DNA of 64,000 nt from Aequorivita marisscotiae (GCF_029814825.1 NZ_CP122379.1:1674001-1738000), one strand, 5' to 3'. Counted from the first letter of the stretch, positions 50,645 to 58,789 are shown. The notes: generated from the sequence alone by a model not told the origin. Translations and numbers: made by a program.

Positions 50645-52057
50645 TTAGCCAAACGCCACTTCATCATCGCGAAGAATGGCCTCGGTTTCTTTTTTCACCA
50701 GTTCTAGTTTTTCTTTTAAAGACATTTCTTCCGAAATTTTTCCATCGTCCAAAAGATTTAAAATTGCTTTGTCTTGTGCGCGTCCGCGTTTCAATGCTTC
50801 GGAGTACGAAATAGATTCCTTAAAGGTAACCAAAGAATATTTGCTGTAATACTCTTCAGGGAATTCTGCTTCAAAAACGGTTTCCAGTTTCCTTTTGCGT
50901 TGGAAAATTTCCATTGCCGTGTGCTCTTTCATTTCGTGGAAATTATCTACTGCCAAATCTGCTATAGCATCGGCATCCTTTTTCCTTCTTTTTTCGTATT
51001 CTGAAAAAACTATGTTCCAATCAACTTCTTTCTTTTGGAGAGGTTGTTGGAGGCTTGATAATACTTCATCAAAAACCACCACATCTTCGAAGGAAGCGTT
51101 CATTCCCTGTCCGTAAAATGGAACGATGGCATGTGCGGCATCGCCCATTAATAGTATTTTTCCGAAGGAATGCCAGGGCGAACACTTTACCGTGCCCAAC
51201 TGCCCGATGGGATTGGTAAAAAATTCATCGGCTAGGTTGGGAATCATTTCTACCACATCGGGAAATTCCTTATTGAAATATTCGTACACCATTTCTGGCG
51301 TTGTTAAATTGGCGAAACAATAGTCGCTATTTTCATACGGAAGAAATAATGTTACGGTAAAACTACCGTCCAGATTTGGTAGTGCAATAAGCATATCTTC
51401 GCCGCGCGGCCAAATGTGCAGGGCGTTTTTATAGGTTCTATAACCACCGTTTTCGGTAGCGGGAATTTCCAGTTCTTTATAACCGTGGCTAAGCCATTGT
51501 TGTGAAAAACTAAACAGAAATTTATGGCTGTCGAACATATTTTTCCGCACTGCTGAACCTGCGCCATCTGTGCCGAAAATTACATCTGCCTGAATTTTAA
51601 GTTCCTTTTTAGTGTTGAAATCTTTAAATACTGCAGAAGCGTTTTCCAAATCAACTTCTTCACAAGCGTGGTTGAAAATAATTTTTACGTTCGGTATTTT
51701 TTCGGCTTCATCTAATAACAACATATTTAAACCGGGGCGGGAAACAGAGTTAATATATTCGTCTTTTCTACCGCTATACGGACTCAAAAATGTATTGCTT
51801 TTTGCATCGTGAATCATCCTGCCATTCATTGGGATACAGAGTTTTTTCGCTTCCTCTTCAACACCTGCAAGTCGCAAACCGCGCAGACCGCGATCACTCA
51901 GTGCTAAATTTATAGAGCGACCCGCATCTTGAGTTACTTTTCGTAAATCGGGGCGTTTTTCTACTAAGGTTACTTCAAAACCGCGCTGCGCCATTCGCAA
52001 AGCGAGGAGGCTTCCGCAGAGGCCGGCGCCGATGATTAGGATATTATTCATTGTCAA
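50645..52057 (-). CDS. kmo: Kynurenine 3-monooxygenase
   Basis: Kmo hydroxylates L-kynurenine to 3-hydroxykynurenine with FAD, NADPH and O2. The 470-residue protein has the FAD GxGxxG motif (IIGAGLCGSLLALRMA, then VTLVEKRPD), DAGRSINLALSDRGL, and GDAAHAIVPFYGQGMNASFED. The C-terminal region (about 440-470) lacks the hydrophobic anchor of the eukaryotic mitochondrial enzyme, as expected in bacteria. Met at 52057 or 52051 can start it. It is separated from kynU by a 124-base repeat-filled gap and from the RidA-like gene by a 101-base one. Confidence 0.95.
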   Translation of the reverse strand: MTMNNILIIGAGLCGSLLALRMAQRGFEVTLVEKRPDLRKVTQDAGRSINLALSDRGLRGLRLAGVEEEAKKLCIPMNGRMIHDAKSNTFLSPYSGRKDEYINSVSRPGLNMLLLDEAEKIPNVKIIFNHACEEVDLENASAVFKDFNTKKELKIQADVIFGTDGAGSAVRKNMFDSHKFLFSFSQQWLSHGYKELEIPATENGGYRTYKNALHIWPRGEDMLIALPNLDGSFTVTLFLPYENSDYCFANLTTPEMVYEYFNKEFPDVVEMIPNLADEFFTNPIGQLGTVKCSPWHSFGKILLMGDAAHAIVPFYGQGMNASFEDVVVFDEVLSSLQQPLQKKEVDWNIVFSEYEKRRKKDADAIADLAVDNFHEMKEHTAMEIFQRKRKLETVFEAEFPEEYYSKYSLVTFKESISYSEALKRGRAQDKAILNLLDDGKISEEMSLKEKLELVKKETEAILRDDEVAFG

Positions 52058-52076
52058 TTTTTATTTTTTATTCCAT

Positions 52077-52125
52077 CCTGCAAGGTTTTTAGATCTCTCC
52101 TGCAAGGTTTCCAAAACCCTGTAGG
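52077..52125. repeat. CCTGCAAGGTTT palindromic repeat, units 4a (half) and 4b
   Basis: A half-unit (CCTGCAAGGTTTTT, 52077-52090) is followed by a full unit at 52099-52125 with arms CCTGCAAGGTTT and AAAACCCTGTAGG, in the kynU-kmo gap. Confidence 0.8.
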
Positions 52126-52148
52126 TATTTAAATCTTTAGCTTGAAGA

Positions 52149-52181
52149 CCTACAAGGAGGCCTGCGGCAAAACCTTGCAGG
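52149..52181. repeat. CCTACAAGG palindromic repeat with GC-rich loop, unit 5
   Basis: A 33-base unit with GGCCTGCGGCAA in the loop, like unit 3. It directly adjoins the kynU stop codon, so it could form a hairpin at the end of the kynU message. Confidence 0.85.
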
Positions 52182-53444
52182 TTAGTTTAAAATTTCCTTT
52201 AATTTTTCCGAAAATCGAAATACATCTTCAAAACTATTATAAAGTGGGGCGGGAGCAACGCGAATTACATCCGGTTCGCGCCAATCGCTTATTACACCTG
52301 CTTCGGTGAGTTTGGTATGTAGGCGCTTGTCGGCATTTTTCACTTGAATTGAAAGCTGGCAGCCGCGTTCTTCCGGGTTTCGCGGAGTTATAATTTTAAT
52401 GGAACTGTTATTCATTTCATCTAAAAGAAATTCCAAAAAACCAGTTAGTTTGTCAGATTTTTTCCGAAGGTTATCAAAACCCGCCTCCTCAAAAGTATCT
52501 AACGAGGCACGAATTGCAGCCATTGATAAAATTGGCGGATTACTGAGTTGCCAACCTTCGGCGCCCGGGAGGGCATCAAACTCGTGCCGCATATTAAAAC
52601 GTGTTTTTTTATTGTGGCCCCACCATCCTGCAAAGCGATTTAATTTTTCATTATTGGCGTGGCGTTCGTGAACAAAGCAACCGCCCAAACTTCCCGGGCC
52701 GCTGTTTAAATATTTATAGGTGCACCAAACGGCGAAGTCTGCTCCAGAATCGTGCAAATTTGGTTGAATATTGCCTGCGCCGTGTGCCAAATCGAAACCG
52801 ACCATGCAGTTGTATTTATGGCCGAGCTCGGTAATTTTTTTTAAGGGAAAGGATTGGCCTGTGTAATAATTGGTGCTGCCAATCATTAACAAAGTTATTT
52901 CGTTGCCGTGGTTTTTTAAAATTTCCTCTAAATCTTCAAACCGGCAAAGTTCTTCGCCAGCTCTGGGTTTCCAAAGAATCAGGCCATCCTTCGGGTTTAT
53001 TCCGTGAAATTTTAATTGGCTTTCCACTGCGTATTTATCGCTGGGAAACGCGTCGCTTTCAACCACAATTTTATACTTTGTTTTTGTGGGTTGATAAAAT
53101 GAAACCATCATTAAATGAAGGTTGGTCGTAAGTGTATTCATTACAACTACTTCCGAAGGTTTTGCGCCCACAATTTTGCTCATAGTTGCGGTTAAAAATT
53201 CGTGGTAGGGAAGCCAAGGATGCTTGCCTTCAACATGCCCTTCAACGCCCAGATTTGCCCAATCTGTAAGTTCTTCTTTTATATATTCTGAAGTTATTTT
53301 GGGCTGCAGTCCGAGTGAATTTCCACAGAGATAAATAAGTGTTTCTCCGGAAGGATTTTTTGGAATATGAAATCTATTTCTGAAAGATGCTAAGCTGTCT
53401 TCGGCATCTTGTTTTCTTGCGTATTCTAAAGAGTTTTGGAACAT
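52182..53444 (-). CDS. kynU: Kynureninase
   Basis: Kynureninase cleaves kynurenine or 3-hydroxykynurenine to (3-hydroxy)anthranilate and alanine using pyridoxal phosphate. The 420-residue protein has CGNSLGLQP (40-48), MNTLTTNLHLMM, VGFDLAHGAGN, and the cofactor-binding Lys244 in CTYKYLN-SGPG. C-terminal landmarks are EERGCQLSI and PDVIRVAPAPLYNSFEDV. It is the first gene of the cluster with its own -7 element 30 bases upstream. Confidence 0.96.
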   Translation of the reverse strand: MFQNSLEYARKQDAEDSLASFRNRFHIPKNPSGETLIYLCGNSLGLQPKITSEYIKEELTDWANLGVEGHVEGKHPWLPYHEFLTATMSKIVGAKPSEVVVMNTLTTNLHLMMVSFYQPTKTKYKIVVESDAFPSDKYAVESQLKFHGINPKDGLILWKPRAGEELCRFEDLEEILKNHGNEITLLMIGSTNYYTGQSFPLKKITELGHKYNCMVGFDLAHGAGNIQPNLHDSGADFAVWCTYKYLNSGPGSLGGCFVHERHANNEKLNRFAGWWGHNKKTRFNMRHEFDALPGAEGWQLSNPPILSMAAIRASLDTFEEAGFDNLRKKSDKLTGFLEFLLDEMNNSSIKIITPRNPEERGCQLSIQVKNADKRLHTKLTEAGVISDWREPDVIRVAPAPLYNSFEDVFRFSEKLKEILN

Positions 53445-53474
53445 TGGGCTGTGTTGGATTTTATCGGCTTTTCA

Positions 53475-53482
53475 CAAAAATA
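53475..53482 (-). promoter_or_regulatory. -7 promoter element for the kynurenine operon
   Basis: The minus strand reads TATTTTTG, an exact TAnnTTTG match, 30 bases before the kynU ATG. The -33 TTG is not clear. I see no obvious operator beside it. Confidence 0.5.
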
Positions 53483-53497
53483 GGAATTAAAATTTGT

Positions 53498-54208
53498 TTA
53501 ATTGGCAGTTTCTTTTTCCACCGAAATATTAGTGAAATACAACTTAAAATTGTCGGTGCTATCCTTATGGGTTTTTGCAATTTCAATTCCGTTAAAATCT
53601 TCGTAATCTTCCCAAGTTGTGCTCATAGTGGGTTTTTCGGCATTTGCCTTTCTGTAATTCCACTCTCTGATTTTAAGGTTTTTGTCATAAAAAAAGTCGT
53701 AGGAATCGCCAGGCGTATATCCTCCATCATTGCCATAAACAATTGTTAATTGATTTAAAGTATCTTTTGAAATTGGAGCCACGGCATTATCCTTTTCCGA
53801 AAATGTAATACCTTCATCCCAAACCAATTGAAAGGGAGCCAATAACCAATATTTATCGTTAATAAAAGCTGCGTCGGTTTTTTGGGTTAAACTATCCATT
53901 TGCGAACGGTTGTAGTTTATGGTATCCGTAGCCGAAATCATTGTTACTGTTGCAGTTTTTGGTTTCCAGATCCACGAGCGATGAAAATGGTTTTCGCCGC
54001 GATCTACATTAAAAGTGAATGCAATTTCTGAAACTTTATTCCAGCTATTAAGGCCGTTGGCGTTTGCAATTTGATGCCGAATATCTATATTTTGAATAGA
54101 ATCGGTTTTGAGTACAATTCCGTCGGCATTTTTGTTTGCAGATTTTTGGTTGTTATTACAGCCACTCAGCGTTAAAGCACACAAGAGTAGAACATACGTA
54201 TATTTCAT
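53498..54208 (-). CDS. Putative lipoprotein of unknown function
   Basis: This 236-residue protein has a lipoprotein signal (MKYTYVLLLCALTLSGC) and a single beta-rich domain with RSWIWKPKTATVTM, YWLLAPFQLVWDEGI, VYGNDGGYTPGDSYDFFYD and WEDYEDFNGIEIAKTH segments. Similar sequences are seen as uncharacterised lipoproteins in this phylum (LolA-like layouts are possible but not established). It lies 53 bases upstream of kynU on the same strand, but the kynU promoter lies between them. Confidence 0.8.
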   Translation of the reverse strand: MKYTYVLLLCALTLSGCNNNQKSANKNADGIVLKTDSIQNIDIRHQIANANGLNSWNKVSEIAFTFNVDRGENHFHRSWIWKPKTATVTMISATDTINYNRSQMDSLTQKTDAAFINDKYWLLAPFQLVWDEGITFSEKDNAVAPISKDTLNQLTIVYGNDGGYTPGDSYDFFYDKNLKIREWNYRKANAEKPTMSTTWEDYEDFNGIEIAKTHKDSTDNFKLYFTNISVEKETAN

Positions 54209-54300
54209 AGATTGAGATGTTTTATGTAAAAGTAAGGAATACTTTTGGCTTTCATATTTTTTGTATTTTTAATCTTTGGAAACATTAAATTCTATTTGCT

Positions 54301-54573
54301 ATGCGCGTAATTGATAATAAGGAAAAAAATAGATTTGAAGCTGAAGTTGATGGCCACAAAGCTATTATTGAATATACTGTAAAACCCGGTGTATTATCGT
54401 TAGATCATACTGAAGTTCCCAAAGAACTTTCGGGTCAGGGAATTGCAAGTGAAATGACCGAAATGGTTTTGCTGCAAATTGAACTCAGGGGATTAAAAGT
54501 TATTCCCACCTGTCCGTTTATTAAAAAATATATTGAAAAACATCCTGAATGGAAGTCGATTGTAGAAAACTAA
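54301..54573 (+). CDS. Small GNAT-like acetyltransferase (GCN5-related, YjdJ-type)
   Basis: This 90-residue single-domain protein matches the minimal YjdJ-type GNAT: AEVDGHKAIIEYTVKPGVL, HTEVPKELSGQGIASEM with the CoA loop (Q-G-x-A), and LKVIPTCPFIKKYIEKHPEW, whose Cys is conserved in the group. The substrate is unknown. A strong terminator follows. Confidence 0.9.
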   Translation: MRVIDNKEKNRFEAEVDGHKAIIEYTVKPGVLSLDHTEVPKELSGQGIASEMTEMVLLQIELRGLKVIPTCPFIKKYIEKHPEWKSIVEN

Positions 54574-54578
54574 TATAA

Positions 54579-54614
54579 AAAAGGCCCTTTCAAAAATGTT
54601 TGAAAGGGCCTTTT
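54579..54614. terminator. Terminator between the small GNAT gene and the small lipoprotein gene
   Basis: A perfect 14-bp stem (AAAAGGCCCTTTCA with TGAAAGGGCCTTTT) has an 8-base loop, with A and T tracts either side. It can serve both strands. Confidence 0.92.
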
Positions 54615-54632
54615 GTTTTTGTTCTATTTTAA

Positions 54633-54764
54633 TTAATCTACTGCGTCTTCTATATCGTCCGCAACGTCTTCAATTTCGTCTCCTACTGTTTTATTTTCGC
54701 GACAGCTTACAAAGCTAGTGCTCATTAAGCCTACGGCAAATAAAATTAAAAATACTTTTTTCAT
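54633..54764 (-). CDS. Small acidic lipoprotein-like protein, 43 residues
   Basis: This short frame encodes MKKVFLILFAVGLMSTSF, then VSCRENKTVGDEIEDV and ADDIEDAVD. It has a basic start, a hydrophobic core, a Cys at a lipobox-like position (FVSC), and an acidic tail with the repeat DEIEDVADDIEDAVD. It would be an exported or lipid-anchored miniprotein. It lies 38 bases after the Lmo0937-like gene, same strand, before a strong terminator. It fits a Bacteroidota small lipoprotein pattern, but I can name no family. Confidence 0.7.
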   Translation of the reverse strand: MKKVFLILFAVGLMSTSFVSCRENKTVGDEIEDVADDIEDAVD

Positions 54765-54802
54765 AATTAAATTGTTGTTTTAAGGTTAGTGATTTATTAT
54801 AA

Positions 54803-54961
54803 TTACGGTCTGCGGCCTGTTGCTAATCGGTACAAAATACCAATTATAGCCAAGACGAGTAAAATGTGAATTAGGCTTCCAACAGCTTCTCCGAACCCGA
54901 AGAATCCTATAAGCCATCCTAAAATTAGGAGTACTACAATTAACCAAATGATGTCACCCAT
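54803..54961 (-). CDS. Lmo0937-family small membrane protein, 52 residues
   Basis: This protein begins MGDIIWLIVVLLILGWLIGFF and ends HILLVLAIIGILYRLATG plus a basic RRP tail. It has two hydrophobic segments (4-22 and 30-44) and the GW-G-FGFG turn seen in the Lmo0937 (DUF5670) family, which is small and stress-associated in many bacteria. No function is established. It is upstream of the small acidic lipoprotein gene, so a two-gene small-protein unit is likely. Confidence 0.85.
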   Translation of the reverse strand: MGDIIWLIVVLLILGWLIGFFGFGEAVGSLIHILLVLAIIGILYRLATGRRP

Positions 54962-55118
54962 GTTATAAGTTTTTAGTGTTAATGAATTTAAATTTACAAT
55001 AAAACCAACATGCTCAACATGTTTTTAACCCATCTTTAACGAAAACTGCAAAAAAATACCAAAAGAGTTAATAATTATGTTTTTTGAGTTAATACCGTAA
55101 TTTTTCCATATTTGTACA

Positions 55119-55922
55119 ATGAAAGATTCTGAAAAATTTGAAATTAACAAGCAAACGTGGAACAATAAAGTTGCGGTTCATGCCAAAAGTGATTTTTACG
55201 ACTTGGCCAATTTTAAAAATGGAAGTAGTTCTCTTAAATCATACGAAATAGAGGCTTTAGGCGATATCTCGAAAAAAAACCTATTGCATCTTCAGTGTCA
55301 TTTTGGACAAGACACATTGAGCTTGTCCAGAATGGGAGCCAAATGTACTGGCGTAGATATTTCAGACGAAGGAATTAAATTGGCAAAACAATTAAATTTA
55401 GAGTTGAATTTGAATGCGAAATTTGTTTGTTGTAATGTTTTGGATACTTCTGATGTTGTATCTGAAAAATTCGATATTGTTTTTACCAGTTATGGAACCA
55501 TCGGCTGGTTGCCCGAGTTAAAACCTTGGGCAAAGATGATTTCTGAAAGGCTTAAGCCGGATGGTTTTTTTTATATAGTAGATTTTCACCCCATAACGTG
55601 GATGTTTGATTATACCGTTGTACCGCCAAAATTAAAATATGGATACCAACAAAAGAAAGCGATTTACGAAGAATACGAAGGAACCTATGCCGATGAAAAT
55701 TCAAAAATGGTAAGTAAAGAATACGGCTGGAACCATGGGTTGGGCGAAATAATTTCATCCTTAACCAATGCCGGCCTTTATATTGAATATTTAAATGAAC
55801 ACGATGCATCGCCGTACGATATATTTCCAGGTTTAACGAAAAATACGGAGGGAATGTATGAATTGACAAATAAACTATATCCACTAATTTTTGAAGTAAA
55901 GGCAAAAAAAATTAATGTCTAA
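55119..55922 (+). CDS. Class I SAM-dependent methyltransferase
   Basis: This 267-residue protein has a Methyltransf_11/25 core: LLHLQCHFGQDTLSLSRMG (motif I), CTGVDISDEGIKLAKQL, FDIVFTSYGTIGWLPEL, and FFYIVDFHPITWM. Similar proteins are annotated simply as methyltransferases with no known substrate. A weak promoter (TTG, 20 bases, CATATTTG) lies at 55084-55114, close to the ATG. It is convergent with msrA. Confidence 0.87.
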   Translation: MKDSEKFEINKQTWNNKVAVHAKSDFYDLANFKNGSSSLKSYEIEALGDISKKNLLHLQCHFGQDTLSLSRMGAKCTGVDISDEGIKLAKQLNLELNLNAKFVCCNVLDTSDVVSEKFDIVFTSYGTIGWLPELKPWAKMISERLKPDGFFYIVDFHPITWMFDYTVVPPKLKYGYQQKKAIYEEYEGTYADENSKMVSKEYGWNHGLGEIISSLTNAGLYIEYLNEHDASPYDIFPGLTKNTEGMYELTNKLYPLIFEVKAKKINV

Positions 55923-55944
55923 ATAGCTAAATTGAAGATTGTAT

Positions 55945-55955
55945 CCTGCAAGGTT
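55945..55955. repeat. Degenerate half-unit of the CCTGCAAGGTT repeat
   Basis: CCTGCAAGGTT has one arm only, with no paired partner nearby, between the methyltransferase and msrA genes. Confidence 0.4.
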
Positions 55956-55988
55956 AATAACTTCTATAGACTAAATGCCGATCTAAAA

Positions 55989-56660
55989 TTAATGAGCTGT
56001 ATTTTCCTTGAGCAATTCCGGCATTTTCTTTTTAAACTTATTCAACCTTGGAATGGAGACGTTTTGAATATACGGATTGCCCGGATTGTTGCGCTCATAA
56101 TTCTGGTGATAGGCCTCGGCTTCCCAAAATTTTTGAAATGGTAAAACTTGGGCAGCCACTTTGTCATCTCCTAATTGCTTGTTTAATTCGGTTATTTTTT
56201 CATCGATAATTTTCTTTTCAGAATCGTTTTGATAAAAAATTATGGAGCGGTAAGATGCTCCACGATCTGGGCCTTGACCGTTTACCTGTGTTACATTTTG
56301 CGATGCAAAATACACATCTACCAGCTGATTGAAGTTAACTATACTAGGATCGTAAAGAACTTCTACCGCCTCGGCGTGGTCTGCGTGATTTTCATAAGTT
56401 GGATTTTTTGACTGTCCGCCGCTATATCCCGAAATTGCTTCTTTTACACCGTTTACACTTTCGTAAATTGCTTCAACGCACCAAAAACAACCACTCGCAA
56501 AATAGGCTTTTTTTAGTCCGTTAACCGCTTCAGTTTGTACTGGAGTTTGTTCTTTCTGCGCAATTGCTTCCGCTCGTTTATGATCTTTATTTGAAGGTTT
56601 GCACGCACCATTGAGCGAAAAAAGAAATATGCTAGCAATTAATATGGTTGTCTTTTTCAT
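55989..56660 (-). CDS. msrA: Peptide-methionine (S)-S-oxide reductase, lipoprotein form
   Basis: MsrA reduces methionine S-sulfoxide in proteins. The 223-residue form starts MKKTTILIASIFLFSLNGAC with a lipobox Cys20. The catalytic motif GCFWCVEAIYESVNGV follows, then SGYSGGQSKNPTYENHADHAEAVEV and the GPDRGASYRSIIFY segment. The lipoprotein signal places it outside the inner membrane, where it would repair oxidised envelope proteins. A longer frame (to 56705) adds MQGIIIISDQHKNNK, which would hide the signal peptide, so I use the later ATG. Confidence 0.93.
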   Translation of the reverse strand: MKKTTILIASIFLFSLNGACKPSNKDHKRAEAIAQKEQTPVQTEAVNGLKKAYFASGCFWCVEAIYESVNGVKEAISGYSGGQSKNPTYENHADHAEAVEVLYDPSIVNFNQLVDVYFASQNVTQVNGQGPDRGASYRSIIFYQNDSEKKIIDEKITELNKQLGDDKVAAQVLPFQKFWEAEAYHQNYERNNPGNPYIQNVSIPRLNKFKKKMPELLKENTAH

Positions 56661-56718
56661 TTTATTGTTTTTGTGTTGGTCTGAAATAATTATAATACCT
56701 TGCAATTAAAGTACAAAA

Positions 56719-56745
56719 AAAGCCCTCACTTTATGTGAAGGCTTT
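56719..56745 (-). terminator. Terminator after the coiled-coil zinc-ribbon-like gene
   Basis: An 11-bp stem (AAAGCCCTCAC with GTGAAGGCTTT, one mismatch) has a 5-base loop. A preceding A-tract serves as a U-tract for minus-strand transcripts. Confidence 0.85.
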
Positions 56746-56766
56746 GTTATAAAATAGGGTTAACTA

Positions 56767-57549
56767 TTATTTAAGTTTGGAAAAAACAGCTTCCATTTTT
56801 TCGCGTTCTTCAGTTGCTAAATCTGGATCTACCAATATACGGCCACTGTGCTCGTCTGTAATAATTTTTTTACGACCAGCAATCTCCATTTGTACTTGTG
56901 GTGGAATAGTGAAAAATGAACCTCCGGATGCGCCGCGTTCTACGGGTACAACAGCCAAGCCATTTTTTACATTGGCACGGATTCTTTTGTATGCTTTAAT
57001 AAGGCGGGGCTCAATTTGAGTTTCGTAGTTTTCAGATTGCTTGATAAGCGTTTGCTCTTCTTTTTCAGTTTCTTTCAAAATCTCGTCAAGCTCGTTTTGT
57101 TTGTGTTTCAAGTGTTCAGAACGCTCATTAAAACGTGCTTTTGTGTCTTCAATAACCTGACTTTTTTGCTCTATTTGTGCGCGAAATTCCTTAATGTTTT
57201 TTTCAGCAAGTTGAATTTCCAATTCTTGAAATTCAATTTCCTTAGTTAAGGAATTATACTCGCGGTTATTGCGAACATTATCCTGCTGTGAGGCGTATTT
57301 TTTAATGAGGTTTTTAGATTCCTCTATGTTGTTCTTTTTTTCCTTAATTTGATCTTCAATCACTTCAAGATCTGCATTAAGTTTTTCTAAACGAGTGTTC
57401 ATTCCTGCTACTTCGTCTTCAAGATCTTCAACTTCTAAAGGAAGTTCGCCACGAACACTTCTAATTTCATCTATTCTTGAATCAATAAGTTGAAGGTCGT
57501 ATAATGCTCTTAACTTTTCTTCAACAGTAACTTCGGTTTTTGTTGCCAT
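56767..57549 (-). CDS. Coiled-coil C4 zinc-ribbon family protein that has lost its cysteines
   Basis: This 260-residue protein has the family layout (DUF164/zf-RING_7): a coiled coil from about 35 to 185 and a C-terminal ribbon (about 200-240). The canonical C-GGC and C-EHC-GRIL pairs read S208-G-G-S211 and D232-E-H-S235-GRIL here, so all four zinc ligands are gone while the surrounding residues (VPVERGA, TIPPQ, EI-GRKKII, GRILVD) are kept. The fold may persist without zinc. Such proteins in other bacteria are described as possible nucleic-acid binders. It is 3 bases from the Nif3-like gene. Confidence 0.88.
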   Translation of the reverse strand: MATKTEVTVEEKLRALYDLQLIDSRIDEIRSVRGELPLEVEDLEDEVAGMNTRLEKLNADLEVIEDQIKEKKNNIEESKNLIKKYASQQDNVRNNREYNSLTKEIEFQELEIQLAEKNIKEFRAQIEQKSQVIEDTKARFNERSEHLKHKQNELDEILKETEKEEQTLIKQSENYETQIEPRLIKAYKRIRANVKNGLAVVPVERGASGGSFFTIPPQVQMEIAGRKKIITDEHSGRILVDPDLATEEREKMEAVFSKLK

Positions 57550-57552
57550 AAA

Positions 57553-58668
57553 TTATAAATAGCTAATAGGATTGGTATTTATTTGTGATAAAAGTACCCT
57601 GCTTGCCGACAAGGAGGGTGCAAAATTAGTCATTTTTTTCTTAAGGAAAGAATGTAATAGGTCTTTTGTGAATTGTTCGCTTTCATAATGTCCAATATCT
57701 GCCAGAAGTAGTGTGTTTTCGGCCTTAAAAAAATCATGATATTTAAAATCTGCCGAAATAAATACGTCAGCACCAGCACTTTTTGCGTTTGGAATGGCAA
57801 AACTTCCGCTACCGCCAAGCACGGCAACGCGCTTAATTGGCTTTTTAAGCAAGGGAGAATAGCGCACACAATCTGTTTTCATTGTTGTCTTTATAAAGTG
57901 CAGAAATTCAGTTTCATCCATGGGTGTTTTTAATTCGCCTATCATGCCCATGCCCAAATGCTGATTTAGATTTTCGAGTGTAGTAATTTCATAAGCTACC
58001 TCTTCATACGGGTGTGCGATAAAAAGAGATTTTAAAATTTCATTTTGCAAGTGTTTTTCGAAGGTAACCCCAATTTGAATTTCTTCTTCAAAGTGAATCT
58101 CACCTTTTTTTCCAATCATGGGATTAGCTGCTTCATTTCCTTTAAAACTTCCGTTTCCTTTTATATTGAAACTACAATTTTCATAATTGCCAATAGTGCC
58201 TGCACCTGCCGAAAAGAGTGCGTTTCGAACGTTTTCCGCATCTTTTGAAGGAACAAAAGTGATGAGTTTTTTAATGGTTTCTGATTGAGGTATTAAAATT
58301 TTTCTGTTTTGCAATCCGAGCTTTTCGCAAATCATTGCATTTACACCGTTCCACGAGTTATCGAGCGCCGTGTGGTTTGAAAAAATGGCAATATCATTTT
58401 TTATTGCCTTCTGTACTACGCGTTCCACATAGGTTTTTCCGGTTAATTTTTTTAGTCCGGAAAAAACAATAGGATGAAAGCTTACGATAAGGTTGCAGTT
58501 TTTTTCAATAGCTTCATCTACCACATCTTCTAAAGTGTCTAAGGTTACCAGGATACCCGAAACAGCAGCATTGGCATCGCCAACGAGCAATCCGGTATTG
58601 TCAAAGCTTTCGGAATAGGATAGTGGAGCGAGCTCCTCGAGTAGTGAAATTACGTGCTTTATCTTCAT
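57553..58668 (-). CDS. Nif3-like dinuclear metal-binding hexameric protein (YbgI/DUF34)
   Basis: This 371-residue protein has the DUF34/NIF3 layout with an inserted PII-like (CutA-like) module: ESFDNTGLLVGD, VSFHPIVFSGLK, AIFSNHTALDN, the insert at about 130-245, and VAVLGGSGSF, ADIGHYESEQF. Metal-ligand His and Asp residues are visible. The family has been linked to GTP cyclohydrolase-like or general metal hydrolase roles but is not settled. It is first in a pair with the coiled-coil gene. Confidence 0.93.
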   Translation of the reverse strand: MKIKHVISLLEELAPLSYSESFDNTGLLVGDANAAVSGILVTLDTLEDVVDEAIEKNCNLIVSFHPIVFSGLKKLTGKTYVERVVQKAIKNDIAIFSNHTALDNSWNGVNAMICEKLGLQNRKILIPQSETIKKLITFVPSKDAENVRNALFSAGAGTIGNYENCSFNIKGNGSFKGNEAANPMIGKKGEIHFEEEIQIGVTFEKHLQNEILKSLFIAHPYEEVAYEITTLENLNQHLGMGMIGELKTPMDETEFLHFIKTTMKTDCVRYSPLLKKPIKRVAVLGGSGSFAIPNAKSAGADVFISADFKYHDFFKAENTLLLADIGHYESEQFTKDLLHSFLKKKMTNFAPSLSASRVLLSQINTNPISYL

Positions 58669-58777
58669 TTTTTTAGTTTCAGTAAAGATAGTAGTTTAAA
58701 AATTTTTTGAAGAAAATGAAATGCACATTATAATTTGAAATGTTTATGGTAAAGATTTCCACGTTCGAGGGAATTTG

Positions 58778-58785
58778 TACTTTCG
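58778..58785 (+). promoter_or_regulatory. -7-like element for lpxK
   Basis: TACTTTCG differs by one base from TAnnTTTG and ends 4 bases before the ATG at 58790. It overlaps a TTG at 58775 that is in frame, which argues for the ATG start. Confidence 0.35.
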
Positions 58786-58789
58786 TAAG

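Noticed and set aside
46842..52181. CRISPR array made of the palindromic repeats
   Set aside because: Units are few, irregularly spaced, of two lengths, separated by genes, and there are no cas genes.
58775..58789. TTG start of lpxK at 58775
   Set aside because: The ATG at 58790 begins the conserved helix, and the TTG overlaps a promoter-like element.
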